Origin: Agapetus fuscipes
Taxonomy: Eukaryota; Arthropoda; Insecta; Trichoptera; Glossosomatidae
Direction: 5' to 3'
Assembly: GCA_951799405.1 (NCBI GenBank)
Contig: OX637333.1
Span: forward strand, 17,421,960-17,485,959
DNA: 64,000 bases
Shown here: piece by piece, positions 43,225 to 53,830 of the stretch
How the letters are laid out: each line of letters begins with the position of its first letter
How positions within the stretch are numbered: position 1 is the stretch's first letter
Notes under the pieces: generated by a model
The model's input: only the letters and a program-made list of their open reading frames with translations
Database searches by the model: none
Told to the model about the DNA's origin: nothing
Position numbers and translations under genes: made by a program

Positions 43225-43620
43225 CAAACCCCGGAATAAAATACCGGCAAGGTTTACTCAGCCTTCACAAGAAATGAGTACCAGCCACCTCGGAAGCTGG
43301 GAAACCCCCACTTCAAGTGAAGTGGTTGGCATAAGGCCGGCCCCGTTACCTGTAAAAATAAATACGTTCAACTCGCCACATGCGACCCCTTCGGGCATAA
43401 CGCGGCAAGAAGTTACACTATATGTGCAGCTTAGTTGCGTAGTTGCGTTGCGTTTAGGTATTAGGTTAGGCATTATCCATTGACTTGCTCAACCTTGAGA
43501 GGAAATGAAAACCAGAAGCTTTGGGAGCTGGAAAATCTCCCTTCAAGTTAAGTGGTTGGTGTAAGGGCGGCACCTTAACATTTAAAAATAAATAGATTAA
43601 TTTTCACATTCCACAAGTGA
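43225..43620 (+). repeat. SINE-B body fragments
   Basis: 43225-43445 runs from TTTCAAACCCCGGAATAAAA to TGTGCAGCTTAGTTGCG. A second, more diverged piece at 43480-43620 has AAGTTAAGTGGTTGGTGTAAG. Neither has a tRNA-like head. Confidence 0.7.
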
Positions 43621-43734
43621 CCGCGGGTGTGTGAAAGAAATGGCGTTGCTAAATATTGGTTGCTAAGGACCCTAGTCACATTGACCTGGACATATGCCCG
43701 ACGAGATTTTTTTTTTTTTTTTTTGCAGACTCTA

Positions 43735-44062
43735 TTGGTCCGGTGATAGCTCAGTTGGTAGAGTGCTTGCATTCCATGCCGTGAGCTCGGGTTCGAATCC
43801 CACCGAGGGTGTCAGAAATGATTTCCCGTTTCGGTGTTTATTTCAAACCCCGGAATAAAATACCGGCAAGGTTTACTCAGCCTTTACAATAAATGAGAAC
43901 CCGCCCCCCCAGGAGTTGGGAAACCCCCACTTCAACTGAAAGTGTTTGATGTGAGGCCGGGCGCCTTAACCGTAAAAATAAATAGTTCCCGAATCGCCAC
44001 ATGCGACTCCTTCGGGGATAATGCAGGCAAGAAACTATAGGTGTAGCTTAGTTGCCTTTTTT
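43735..44062 (+). repeat. SINE-B copy with intact tRNA-like head
   Basis: 43740-43813 is a tRNA-related promoter: box A GATAGCTCAGTTGGTAGAG, box B GGGTTCGAATCCCACCG. The body (CCGGCAAGGTTTACTCAGCC, CCCCACTTCAACTGAAAG, CGTAAAAATAAATAG) ends GGTGTAGCTTAGTTGCC. This is the best-preserved SINE-B in the window, and probably the one whose internal Pol III promoter could still work. Confidence 0.8.
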
Positions 44063-44069
44063 TTTAATG

Positions 44070-44250
44070 CCACCCTTTGTTTCAGGGAAAGGCGGCAGGA
44101 GTTGGAAAGTTTATGCTCATGAGAGGATTTGTTTATTTTGTATGTACATATGCAGCGTATTTAAGCGTGAACTTATATGTGCCTGCTTGTGTGCATGCAT
44201 TTAATATGAGCCTTAAATGTTAATAGATCTTTGCAACACGAACTATAAAG
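44070..44250 (+). repeat. SINE1 copy, 5' truncated
   Basis: Starts within the CACCC(TTTG)TTTCAGGGAAAGGC region and ends TTTGCAACACGAACTATAAAG. Confidence 0.75.
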
Positions 44251-44968
44251 CTGATTGTTTTGATAATAATCAACGTAATATGAAACCGGTTGTCAGGCAC
44301 AAATTATACAAATACCTTAAGAAGTACCTATCATATTTTGATGCATTTCTAAAGATAAAAAAAAGACAGAAATTTACCTAAAGGAACCCACTAGTTCTCA
44401 GGTAAAATTTGCCGACAAAGCAATCAAAACAATACGTGGAAGCGCAGACCTACCATTCATTACCCTAAGTCGCTATACACTATTTTTTTGTACCGAAACT
44501 TATACTGTTTACATTTTATTACATTACTAGTGAAAGATTTACAACTGTCACGTCGGAAGTTTTGCCGCCATGGCAGGAACAATAGCGCAGTTTACTGCTA
44601 TAATCCTACAGGCTCCATTATGTGACATGCCTGGGAGTTTATGATGGCACATGTTTGGTGTCTTTCTTTACCTTTATTTTTTTTAGTTTTAAGGACAAAC
44701 TTTATTTATTTATTACTGTTTGGAATGTTTGGGGCCCTATTCAGTTATTGTGGGGCCCCGGAAGATTTGTTGTGAGAAGCTTTTATTTCTGTATTATTGA
44801 AGTCTTTGTCTGTATAAAACGTAGCGTTATGAACCGGAAGCGATGAAAAGTTGAATCTATACAATTTTTTTTTTACAATAATGATAAAAAATAAGACTTC
44901 TGGGGGCCCTCTGGCCGCGGGGGCCCTGGTTCGGTCGCACCGTTCGAACCGCCCTAAATCCGGGCCTG
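44251..44968. other. Interior and right end of the hAT-like element
   Basis: No ORF of note. GGGGCCC-rich tracts near 44740 and 44900-44935 mirror those at the left end (42710-42760). Confidence 0.55.
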
Positions 44969-45384
44969 CTTCTTATGCTTCTGTGGATTCAGAGTGTATG
45001 GAGGTGAGAATGAGTTTTTGGAATGAATTGAATGCAATTGTACATGAAAGGAAGAAGAATGAAAACATTATAATTTTGGGTGATATGAATGGATGGATAG
45101 GTATGCAAAGAGATGAATGTTTGAAAATTATTGGTCCTGGTAGACGAGGTGTAGTCAACGATAATGGGCGACATCTGATTGCTTTGTGTGCGGAGCACAG
45201 TCTTTTTGCATCAAATACTTGGTTTCAGCATAATGCATCTGTACACGAGGCAGATTGTGGGAAGTCGCGCAATCATTGACTACATCTGTGTGGATGAAAG
45301 ATTGAGAGGAGCCGTAAGAGATAGCCGTGTCTACCGCGGGCCTGAAATAGGCAGTGACCACTATCTCTTATACGTGCTAAAATA

Positions 45385-46611
45385 ATGCTTGGTGAAGTAA
45401 GAAAGAAGAAATGCAAGAAGCAAGGAAGAATGCCTAGAATAAAAGTAAAAAGGCTGAATGAAGAAAATGTGAAAGAGAAGTATGTATCAGAGCTCCACAA
45501 AATTTTAAGTGTGAATGAACTTGAGAAGAAAGTGTGTGGAAAAGATATTGAAAGCATGTGGAAAGATGTGAAGGAAGGAATGATTGAATGTGCTAAAAAA
45601 GTATGTGGGGTAACGAAAGGTGGAAAATTGAAAGGAGATGCCTGGTGGAATGATAGAGTGAAAGAAGCTGTGAAAGTTAAGAAAAAGTGTTATGAAAATT
45701 GGCTGAATGATAGAAATGATAGAAAGCTAGAAGACGAAAATAAGATAGCTAAGAGAATGACGAAGAGTATAATTTATGAAAGTAAGATGAATGAACAAAG
45801 AAAGATTGATGAAAGGATTAACAGAAGTTTCATCGACAATAAGAAGGAATTTTGGAGGTGGATCAATGCGGATAGAAATAAATCTTCTGCATTGACCACT
45901 CCAGGAGTCAAAAGTGCTGCCGGTGAGATGGTATGGGAGAATGAAGAAGTATACAAGAGATGGAAGAACTATTTTCAAGAAATTTTTGGTCAGGGTGAAA
46001 GAAGAATTTATGAACAGATAGATGAAGAGAATGAATTGAATGTTTTGAAAGAAGAAATGAAAGTGTCTATTTCACGTCTGAAGAATGGGAAGTCTGCTGG
46101 GTTTGATGGTATAAATGGTGAAATGTTGAAAGCAGGAGGTGAATGTGTGATAGATTGGATGTATGAATTATGTAAGCTTTGTGTGAATGCCGGAGTAGTA
46201 CCGATGGATTGGAGGAAGGCAGTCATTGTTCCCATTTACAAAGGTAAAGGGGACAAAAAAGACTGTCAGAACTTCAGAATCAGTCTACTCAGTATACCAG
46301 GAAAAGTCTTCTGTAAGGTGATTATAAAAAATGTGATTCTGACTACTAGTGAAAGGATTTCCGATATACAGTCCGGCTTTATGGCCGGTAGAGGCTGTGT
46401 TGATCAGATTTTTACTCTACGACAACTTGTTGAAAAACAATTGTCGGTGAGGGGAAAGCTGTTCACAGCCTTTGTAGATCTGGAAAAGGCTTTTGACTCA
46501 GTAGACAGAGGTATATTATGGGATGTTTTGAAAGCATACGGAGTGAATGGGGCTCTCCTAGGTGCGGTGCATGCAACTAAAAAAAAAAACGCAACTAAGC
46601 TACACATTTAG
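45385..46611 (+). pseudogene. RTE-B reverse transcriptase, first part
   Basis: Open frame with linker GDAWWNDRVKEAVK, KNGKSAGFDGINGEML, VPIYKGKGDKKDCQNF, DIQSGFMAGRGCVDQIF and AFVDLEKAFDSVDRG (motif A). The usual NFRPISLLS reads NFRISLLS because three bases are missing relative to 56240, removing a proline. The last real codons are near 46575; beyond this the frame runs into the antisense SINE-B (A-run and CGCAACTAAGCTACAC). Confidence 0.88.
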
Positions 46612-46950
46612 TGTAACTTCTTGCCTGCGTTATCCCCGAAGGGGTCGCATGTGGCGCTTCGGGACCTATTTATTTTTACAGGTAAGGGGGCCGGCCTCAC
46701 ACCAACCACTTTCAGTTGAAGTGGGGGTTTCCCAGCTCCCGGGGGGGGCTGGTTCTCATTTCTTGTGAAGGCTGAGTAAACCTTTGAGATCGAACCCTTG
46801 CTCTCGGCATGGAATGCAAGCATTCTACCAATTGAGCTATCGACCTTTTTTACGAGCTTGATCGTCGTCTCTACAAAGCGCCAATTCTCAAGCAAGACCC
46901 AGTTGCTGTAAGGCTGGATGGACCTTTGGTCCATCCAGCCTTATGAAATG
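46575..46950 (-). repeat. Composite SINE (SINE-B plus part of SINE-A) inside RTE-B
   Basis: The minus strand reads SINE-A part (CCATCCAGCCTTACAGCAAC, CTTGAGAATTGGCGC), then directly AAGGTCGATAGCTCAATTGG and the SINE-B body to GTAGCTTAGTTGCG. The junction is the same as in the composite at 6065-6608. The 5' end is truncated and carries an inverted duplication AAGGCTGGATGGACC / GGTCCATCCAGCCTT at 46911-46943. Confidence 0.8.
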
Positions 46951-46961
46951 ATATGAAATGA

Positions 46962-47983
46962 AGCCATATGAAAAGAATGGTATGGCATGTGTTCGTATTG
47001 ATGGTGAGTATAGTGAATGGTTTGAAGTTTATAAGGGTGTGAGGCAAGGATGTGTGATGAGTCCATGGTTATTTAACATAGTCATAGACAAGTGTGTCAG
47101 AGATGCTAGACTTAATGATTGTGGATTGATGATAGGAGAGAGCAAAGTGAGTGTTCTACTGTATGCAGATGATGCAGTTCTTGTATCTGATTCTGCAGTA
47201 GAATTGCAAACAATGCTCTCTAGATTGAATGAAGCTTTGTTAGGTAACCATTTGAAGTTGAATGCAAGTAAGACGAAAGTATTGATTTTTGAAAGAGATG
47301 ATGAAAATATGAATTATGAATTTAAAATTAATGGAATGAATGTTGATGTCGTAAATGAGTTTGTATACCTGGGAAGTAAGTTTGATGATGGAAAAGATGG
47401 AAGAATGACGGGTGAATTTGAAAGAAGAATAATGAAAGGCAGGTGTGTACTGGGTGCTACCGCTAGCATCGCCAAGAACCAGGATCTTTCAAAAAATGTT
47501 CGACTGGCGGTGCACGGTGGTATACTAGTGCCCACTCTGATGTATGGAAGTGAAGCCTGGACGGTGAGTGAAAGTGAGATTAGTAAAGTCCATACAGTAG
47601 AAATGGACTACTTAAGAAGTATGATTGGGAAAAGACGGAGTGATAGGGTGAGGAATGATTTTGTTAGAGAGGAATGTGGTGTAAGAGAAAGTGTGAAAGT
47701 AAAGGTTAAAAGAAGTATACTTAGATGGTTTGGACATTTGGAGAGAATGAATAAGGAAAGACTGACGAAGAAAATATATGCTGCGAGAATTGATGGATGT
47801 CGTGGAAGAGGAAGACCGAGAAAGGTATGGATGGACCAAATTTTCGAAATAGCGAATGAATGGGATATCCAGAGTCATAATAAAAGGGGAGTTTGTATGA
47901 AAAAGGTTATGGCTCTGGATGAAATGAAAGAAGTATGCAAGGATCGAAAGAAATGGCGGTTGATCTGTAGTGCTGGCGGTTAA
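46962..47983 (+). pseudogene. RTE-B reverse transcriptase, second part
   Basis: Continues the frame after the SINE: MACVRIDGEYSEWFEV, RQGCVMSPWLFNIV (motif B), LLYADDAVLVSD (catalytic YADD), LVPTLMYGSEAW, LRWFGHLERM and GRGRPRKVWMDQI, to stop at 47981-47983. A six-base insertion (SKFDDGKDGRM) distinguishes it from the copy at 55896. Open to the end, so only the insertions inactivate it here. Confidence 0.88.
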
Positions 47984-48104
47984 AGCTGAGGCTTTTAAAT
48001 TTTTTTATTTTTAAAAATATGCTTTGTAGTTTTTTAATTTTTTACTGTTTAATTGTTTAGAGTTTATTTGTTTTATATATTTGAATGTATTAATTGCTTG
48101 TATT

Positions 48105-48350
48105 CCTTGACTGATAGGTTGGTATGCGGCTGACCACCCATACTGTAAAAAATGGTTCACTTTGCCAATGTCACCCCTGCTTCAGGGAAGGTCGGCAAGA
48201 GTTGCAGGGCTTATGTTCATTTGAGATTGGGTTTTTTTATATTGTAGGTCCACATGCGGCATATGTAAGCGCGAAATTATGCATGTCTGCTTGTGGGAAT
48301 GCATTTGATATGAATCTCAAATGATACATATCTTTGCAGCTTAGATTTAG
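48105..48350 (+). repeat. SINE1 copy at the 3' end of RTE-B
   Basis: ATTCCTTGACTGATAGG start, directly after an RTE-B 3' UTR of about 120 bp, as at 14888. Ends GCTTAGATTTAGATAAATG. Confidence 0.88.
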
Positions 48351-48987
48351 ATAAATGAAGTGTACTTTGATACTTAAAAAGTATATGGTTGTGATCTTTG
48401 AAATGTGCTCTACACAAACGTAGTATTTTCAACTGTTTTCCCCACCACTGCAATTACAGTATTCAGTCCGGTGCAGAAGTCGAGCTGCAGGGTATGGAGA
48501 TGTATGTAATTTTTACACAATCCGGCGTGGTTTATCCAGCATTTCCATACATTTCGCTTTGGGATCCGGACTAAAACCAGACTGTGAAAGAGGGTTTGAT
48601 TTGGAGCTTTTATCAAGATTTAGTAGCAACTGTTTGCAATAAATAAATACAAAAAAGTAAAAATGTTGCTTTGGATCAGTGGCGGCTCTTCATTAGATGA
48701 CGGGGACAGTGGGGAACATCCCTACGAATGAAATTGGAAAACACATTTTCATATGTAAAAAATATGAAAAAATTCAGAATTGAAGTGCATTTATGGGATT
48801 TTATAAAACAAGCGCTTGGTTTACATTTTTTTTAGCTAGCAATTTGTTGGTGTACGCTACGTGGCGTACTCTAGGGTGGACATCAAACTATCTTCCAAAG
48901 TCATCCCCTCTCCCGGAATTTAGCTAGAGCCGCTACTACTTTGGATGTATACAACTATTTGCCTAAAAAGTTATTTAACATGGATAA
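48351..48987. other. Unannotated stretch
   Basis: No gene recognised; a short chance frame lies on the minus strand near 48410-48616. GGCGGCTCTTCATTAGATGA near 48682 and AGAGCCGCTACTAC near 48925 hint at weak inverted ends of a small element. Confidence 0.35.
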
Positions 48988-49172
48988 TGGCCAATGTCAC
49001 CCCTGTTTCAGGGAATGTCGGCAAGAGTTGCAGGGCTTATGTTCATTTGAGTTTGGATTTTATTTGTAAGTACACAATCAGCATTTGTAAGCGCGAACTA
49101 CACGTGTTTGTTTGTGAGCATACATCTGAGAGCTTTGAATGAATATATCCTTGCTACTTAGATTATAGATAG
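48988..49172 (+). repeat. SINE1 copy, 5' truncated
   Basis: Starts at GGCCAATGTCACCCCTGTTT and ends ACTTAGATTATAGATAGAT. Confidence 0.8.
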
Positions 49173-49202
49173 ATAAAATAATAATAATGGGTCTTCAAAT
49201 TT

Positions 49203-49470
49203 CAGCCTCTCATGACCATACGCCCTGCAACTTTTGCCGACCTTTTCAGAAACAGGGGGAACATTTGTAAGTGAGCCATTTTTTACGATATGAGTGTTTA
49301 GGCTCATACTAACAAATAAGTCAAGGAATTTGAGTTTGAAAAATCCTTAAGCAACGTTTATCTTAATGTATTATCAAAAGTTGCAAAAAAAGTTCTATAA
49401 TGATTCAAATTCAATGCATACCCACAAGCTGGCAAATGTCATTTCACGCTAACATATAATTGTGGCACTT
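49203..49470 (-). repeat. SINE1 fragments
   Basis: 49203-49330 is the 5' half (CTGCAACTTTTGCCGACC to AAATAAGTCAAGGAA). 49376-49470 is a diverged 3' half (CAATGCATACCCACAAGC). Both minus. Confidence 0.6.
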
Positions 49471-49702
49471 GATGTTTTTAATATTAGAATATATAATCTA
49501 AGTTGCACAGATACAATAACTTTTCTGACGACACCAACTAGGGCTTACTCGAGACTCGCCCAGTTGTGTGCCGGAGCACCAGCTCTGATTCAAGGGAGTA
49601 AAACTCCGATGATCAATGGTCAGCTGCTACTGATTTATTGAGTCATTCATTACTCCTTTTATATTACAAAGTTGTACATACTTTTTCCTTATAAAGATTA
49701 TA

Positions 49703-50000
49703 ATCCAGAAATTTCTATGCATTGGGCAACAAATACAGTGTATTGACCTACTTTGTCAGCAAATTCAATCATTAATATATCAAAGCTGATTAATAATTAT
49801 AAATCCAGAAATTTCTATGCATTGGGCAACAAATACAGTGTATTGACCTACTTTGTCAGCAAATTCACTCATTAATATATCAAAGCTGATTAATAATTAT
49901 AAATCCAGAAATTTCTATGCATTGGGCCACAGTGCATTGACCTACATTGTCAGCAAATTTGTTCTTTATTGACAATCATTAGTATGCCAATGCTGATAAG
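49703..50000 (+). repeat. 100 bp tandem repeat, about three copies
   Basis: ATCCAGAAATTTCTATGC recurs at 49703, 49803 and 49903, exactly 100 bp apart. Copies one and two are almost identical; the third is more diverged and loses the pattern after GTCAGCAAATTTG. Confidence 0.9.
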
Positions 50001-50117
50001 AAAGTTTGACCATTTTCAACGAATTATTTTAAAATAACAAACATGTAAGTACATAATGTGGCTACCTTCTGCGGTTCTGGAATAATCTATGATATTAAGG
50101 ACTTATGTTAAAAAGTA

Positions 50118-50330
50118 TTTTTAACAATAATTCATATTCAATGCATGCCCCCATGGAGACAGGAGTGAGTTCGCGCTTACAAGTGGTGCATTTTTACCTA
50201 CTAACAAATTAAAATCTAAACCTCAAATGAACATCAGCCCTGCAACTTTTGCCAACCTTTTCAGAAACAGAGAAACATTCGTTCAGTGAACATATTTTTA
50301 CGGTATCATACCTCATGCCTCATACAAGAT
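50118..50330 (-). repeat. SINE1 copy, diverged
   Basis: TTCATATTCAATGCATGCCC through TTTTTACGGTATCATACC. The conserved 5' end is degraded. Confidence 0.65.
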
Positions 50331-50534
50331 ACTCAGAACATGAAAAGAGCTAAATTACCCTTTTACCGCCATTTTTTTTCAAATTACTTCTTAACGCATT
50401 TAATTACAATGAAGGAGGTGTGAGGAAGTTATTGCGAAGCCAGACTTAAACTGGCCGAAGGGCCTAGCAGCCAACCGTGCCCAGCACGGTCGGTCTGCTG
50501 GTATCATATATTTTTTAATTAGATAAAAAATATT

Positions 50535-50763
50535 CTTTCATTTAAACATTTAAAATTCATATAAAATGCATGCCCACACACAGGCACGTGTGAGTTCCTG
50601 CTTACAAATGCTGCATGTGTACTTACAAATAAAAATCCAAACCTCAAATGAACATATTGCAACTTTTACCGACCTTCCCTGAAACAAGGGTTAACATTGG
50701 TAAATATAAACCATTTTTTACAGTATGCGTGGTCAGCCTCATACCAACCTAGTAAGTCAAGGA
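50535..50763 (-). repeat. SINE1 copy
   Basis: AATTCATATAAAATGCATGC through TAGTAAGTCAAGGAA. Confidence 0.8.
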
Positions 50764-50869
50764 ATACAAATAATAAATAACATTTCAGTACATAAAAACA
50801 ACAGAACCTTAAAAAGAAATCTATACAAGAAGTCATAGATGTAAACCAAGAAGAAGAGGTTGTACTCAC

Positions 50870-51265
50870 TGGGTTTTGGTCTCCAGAATGCGCTCTTCCT
50901 GCAGCAGTATCCTCATCCGTATACTGTGCTCCCTCATCTTGCTCTCATGCTCCTCCATCCTGTTCTGGTGCTCCCTCATCAAGTTCTCGTGCTCCTGCAG
51001 CTTATTCTTGTGCTCCTGTTGTTGGTTTTTTAGCAGTTGGTTGATCTGTCTCATGCGTGCCTCGTGTTCTATTCTGGTGTGGCGTATCGCAAGATCGTGC
51101 TCAATCCTTTGATATTTTTCTGCTTTGCTCTCGCAAGACTGCTCGTACGATCTTTCACTATTCTGCTCCTGATGATCTCTGTAAGCAATCCCCAAGAAAT
51201 AACCTTTGTCTTCTTCTATAAGTGCCACTTCTAACCAAGATCCGTAATCATCATTGCTATTTTTA
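50870..51265 (-). CDS. Host gene 2, exon C (coiled coil)
   Basis: Minus-strand exon of about 396 bp. Its donor is a consensus GTGAGT (50869-50864). The acceptor is either after CCACTAAAG (exon from 51265) or after AAAATAG (exon from 51256), both in the same phase. It encodes DYGSWLEVALIEEDKG and FLGIAYRDHQ, then a long charged region rich in Glu, His, Gln and Arg with heptad-like EHENLMREHQNRMEEHESK, ending RILLQEERILE. This predicts a coiled coil for oligomerisation. Similar tails follow Myb/SANT-like domains in many insect proteins, but no such domain is seen here. Function unknown. Confidence 0.7.
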
Positions 51266-51481
51266 CTTTAGTGGAAATTTCAAAAATGGTTTCTATTTAC
51301 CAATGTTAACCCTTGCTGCAGCAGTAAATGGGGAAGAAATGACCACACACCCCCAGATAATACTACTTCGCCCTTCCCCCTAATACATACACATAAAGTC
51401 ATCAATTGGCGACTAATACTGTATGTGGAGCATTTAGTAATAATTCCATCGCCTGTTCCATCGCGTGTGTACACTTAATTA

Positions 51482-51733
51482 TCTAATCTTATCTAAGTTG
51501 CAAAGTTATGTAACATTGGGGATTCACATTACATGCATTCTCACAAGCAGATATGTACAAGTTCGCACTTGCGCATGCTGCATGTGAACCTACAACATAA
51601 AAACACAAATCTCAAATGGACATACCCCTGCAACTCCTGCCGACCCTCCCTGAAACAGGGGTGACATTGGCAAAGTGAACCATTTTCTACAGCATGGGTG
51701 GTCAACCGCATACCAATCTATAAGTCAAGGAAC
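51482..51733 (-). repeat. SINE1 copy, full length
   Basis: CTAATCTTATCTAAGTTGC to CTATAAGTCAAGGAAC. Lies in the intron between exons B and C of host gene 2. Confidence 0.87.
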
Positions 51734-51954
51734 AAACACAATAAATTACATTTTAGAAAGAAACAAATAATAATATGGATAAACATCAAAATCAAATTCA
51801 AAATACCAAATTTTATGTTACCAGGGGCGTTGCCCCTGGCTGCTACGCAGCCCAATCCCTCAACATTTGGGAAATGTCTATATTGCGCATAGTTTCCTCG
51901 CGTTTAAATTCGGAAAACATGTAAAATAAAAACATGCAGTCTTTGTAAAAAAAA

Positions 51955-52175
51955 TTGACCACCCATACTTTAAAAATGCTTCAATTTGCAGATTTCAGCT
52001 GTGTTCCAGGGAAGGTTGGCAAGAGTTGCAGGGCTTATGTTCATTTGGAATGAGTTTTTATGTTGTAAGTCAACATGCATAATGTGTAAGCGCGAACTTA
52101 CAAATGTCTGCTTGTGGAATGCATTTAATAGGAATCTCAAATGGTATGTATCTTTTCAACTTAGATTATATAAAG
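51955..52175 (+). repeat. SINE1 array, unit 1
   Basis: 5' truncated unit (TTGACCACCCATACTTTAAA) ending TTTTCAACTTAGATTATAT. First of three units in one orientation. Confidence 0.8.
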
Positions 52176-52187
52176 AAATACACAAAA

Positions 52188-52460
52188 TAATTTCCTTGAC
52201 TTATAGGTTAGTATGTGGCTGACCACCCATACTGTAAGAAATGGTTCACCATGCAAATTTCATCTCTGTTTGAGGAAAAGTCGGCAAGAGTTGCAGGGCG
52301 TATGTTCATTTGATATTAGGTTTTAATCATTTGACATTAGGTTTTAATCATGGGGGTCATGGGGCATTTGTAAGCGCGAACTTTTACCTGTCTGCTTGTG
52401 GGAATGCATTTAATATGAATCTCAAATGGTATGTATCTTTGCAACTTAGATTATATAAAG
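52188..52460 (+). repeat. SINE1 array, unit 2
   Basis: TTTCCTTGACTTATAGG start. The flank AAGAAATACACAAAATAATT is identical to the one before unit 3, so units 2 and 3 arose by tandem duplication rather than two insertions. The interior is rearranged near ATCATGGGGGTCATGGGG. Confidence 0.8.
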
Positions 52461-52477
52461 AAATACACAAAATAATT

Positions 52478-52735
52478 TCCTTGACTTATAGGTTGGTATG
52501 AGGCTGACCACCCATACTTTAAAAAATGGTTCACTTTGCAATTTCACCTCTGTTTCAGGGAAGGTTGGCAAGAGTTGCAGGGCTTATGTTCATTTGAGAT
52601 TGGGTTTTTATGTATGTTGTAAGTCAACATGCATTATGTGTAAGCGCGAACTTACAAATGTCTGCTTGTAGGAATGCATGTAATATGAATCTTACATGTA
52701 ATATATCTTTGCAACTTAGATTACAGATTTAAATC
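52478..52735 (+). repeat. SINE1 array, unit 3
   Basis: TTTCCTTGACTTATAGGTTGG through TTTGCAACTTAGATTACAG. Confidence 0.82.
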
Positions 52736-53214
52736 CATTTTTATTTCGTTTGTTTTTTTTTTAATTTTGAATCAAATAAAAGATTTTGCCGCTAGATGTC
52801 AATTTATTTTCATACGTATTTCGATATAAAAACAAAAGGGTCTATAAGGGTTTATAAGTGTATTTTAGTAGGGGATTTAAACACATACGCGAATAGTACA
52901 CTTTTGCAGCATATATACAAGATTTGATTTTCCATACATTGCGAATGTATTTCATCTGCTGTGATGGCATTAATTTTGAAAATCGAAACTCAAAGCGAAT
53001 GACGACGGCCTGGAGTAATATAATAAAGGATGATCATATCCATAGGTCGAAAACGTTTGATAATTATAATTAAAATAAATCAATATCTTGTGTGAAAATA
53101 AACAATGTTTTAATTAGAAATTTGTTTTTCAATAAACATAAATGATTTTAATAAACATAATACTAAATTCTAATTTAAAATTTACAATTTTTTTTAAAAA
53201 CTTGAGAAACCCTA
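52736..53214. other. Intronic A+T-rich stretch
   Basis: No gene or element recognised in this part of the host gene 2 intron. Confidence 0.4.
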
Positions 53215-53830
53215 GCCCTAGCCGCCAGCATTACAGATCAACCGCCATTTTCTTACTGTCCTTACATACTTCCTTCATTTCATCCAGTTAGAACCTCTTA
53301 TACAAGAAGGAAGATGACTCTCCTTTTATTATCTAATCTAAATCTAAGTAGCAGAGATATGTATCATTTGAGATTCATATTAAATGCATTCCCTCAAGCA
53401 GACACACATATTTTCACGCTCACACATGCCGCATGTGGACCTACAATTTAAAAACCCAATCTCAAATGAACATAAGCCCAGCAACTCTTGCCGACCTTCC
53501 CTAAAACAGGGGTGACATTAACAAAGTGAACCATTTTTTACAGCAATGGGTGGTCAGCCTCATACCAACTTATAAGTCAAGGAAGTATTATGACTCTGGA
53601 TATTCCATTTATTCGCAATTTCGGAAATTTGGTCCATCCATACCTTTCTCGGTCTTCCACTACCAATACATCCATCTATTCTTGCAACATAAACTTTCTT
53701 CATCAGCCTTTCCTCATTCAAATTCACATTCAAAGTTATCCAAACAAACCTGTTATTTCTATTTGTAAATTGAAATTAAACGTCTGCTGGCAGCATCTCT
53801 GCAAGACGAACTTCTGGACGAACTCCCTTA
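53215..53830 (-). pseudogene. RTE-B C-terminal fragment with inserted SINE1
   Basis: 53590-53830 (minus) encodes the KKVYVARIDGC and RKVWMDQI region and ends at GAGTCATAATA. The ORF end resumes at 53320-53215 (LDEMKEVCKD-type codons, then CTGTAATGCTGGCGG). A SINE1 lies exactly between. Confidence 0.8.
53337..53585 (-). repeat. SINE1 copy with TATTAT duplication inside RTE-B
   Basis: Full-length copy. TATTAT borders both ends (about 53331-53336 and 53586-53591). It interrupts RTE-B coding sequence, which shows that SINE1 moves as an independent unit. Confidence 0.88.

Larger units (their letters stand above)
42689..44968. mobile_element. 2.28 kb hAT-like element inserted in RTE-B
   Basis: Ends CAGGCCCGGATTAA and its near-inverse (AAATCCGGGCCTG) with GGGGGCCC-rich subterminal DNA. 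It is flanked by CTTGTTAT (42681-42688) and CTTCTTAT (44969-44976), an 8 bp duplication with one mismatch. The RTE endonuclease frame (...TCY|A-VDSEC...) lies on either side. No transposase is visible. The interior is filled with SINE1 and SINE-B insertions. A fragment of the same family occurs at 54860-54960. Confidence 0.8.
42413..48100 (+). mobile_element. RTE-B LINE, split by a hAT-like element and a SINE
   Basis: RTE-clade LINE in plus orientation. Endonuclease start is at 42428-42688; a hAT-like insertion (42689-44968) interrupts it; the endonuclease continues at 44977-45384 with a frameshift near 45245; reverse transcriptase is at 45385-46575; an antisense composite-SINE insertion follows at about 46575-46950; the rest of the ORF is at 46962-47983. 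The 3' region ends in a SINE1 unit. The 5' end is truncated near 42413. It is about 90% alike at protein level to the other RTE-B pieces by eye. Confidence 0.88.

Noticed and set aside
43740..43813. Possible tRNA gene (good A and B boxes)
   Set aside because: It is followed directly by the SINE-B body, lacks a clean acceptor stem and recurs in truncated form in other SINE-B copies. It is a SINE promoter, not a tRNA.
46608..46934. 108-codon minus-strand ORF
   Set aside because: It lies entirely inside the antisense composite SINE.
48410..48616. THAP-like or other small protein on the minus strand
   Set aside because: The faint PKRNVWKCWINHAGL resemblance lacks the required cysteines and has no splice or start support.
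49703..50000. CRISPR-like array
   Set aside because: Whole 100 bp units are repeated without unique spacers. It is an ordinary tandem duplication.
52188..52735. SINE1 as a Helitron (AT target, no duplication)
   Set aside because: Several full copies have 6-8 bp target duplications and variable (TTAGAT)n tails, which fits retroposition rather than rolling-circle insertion.
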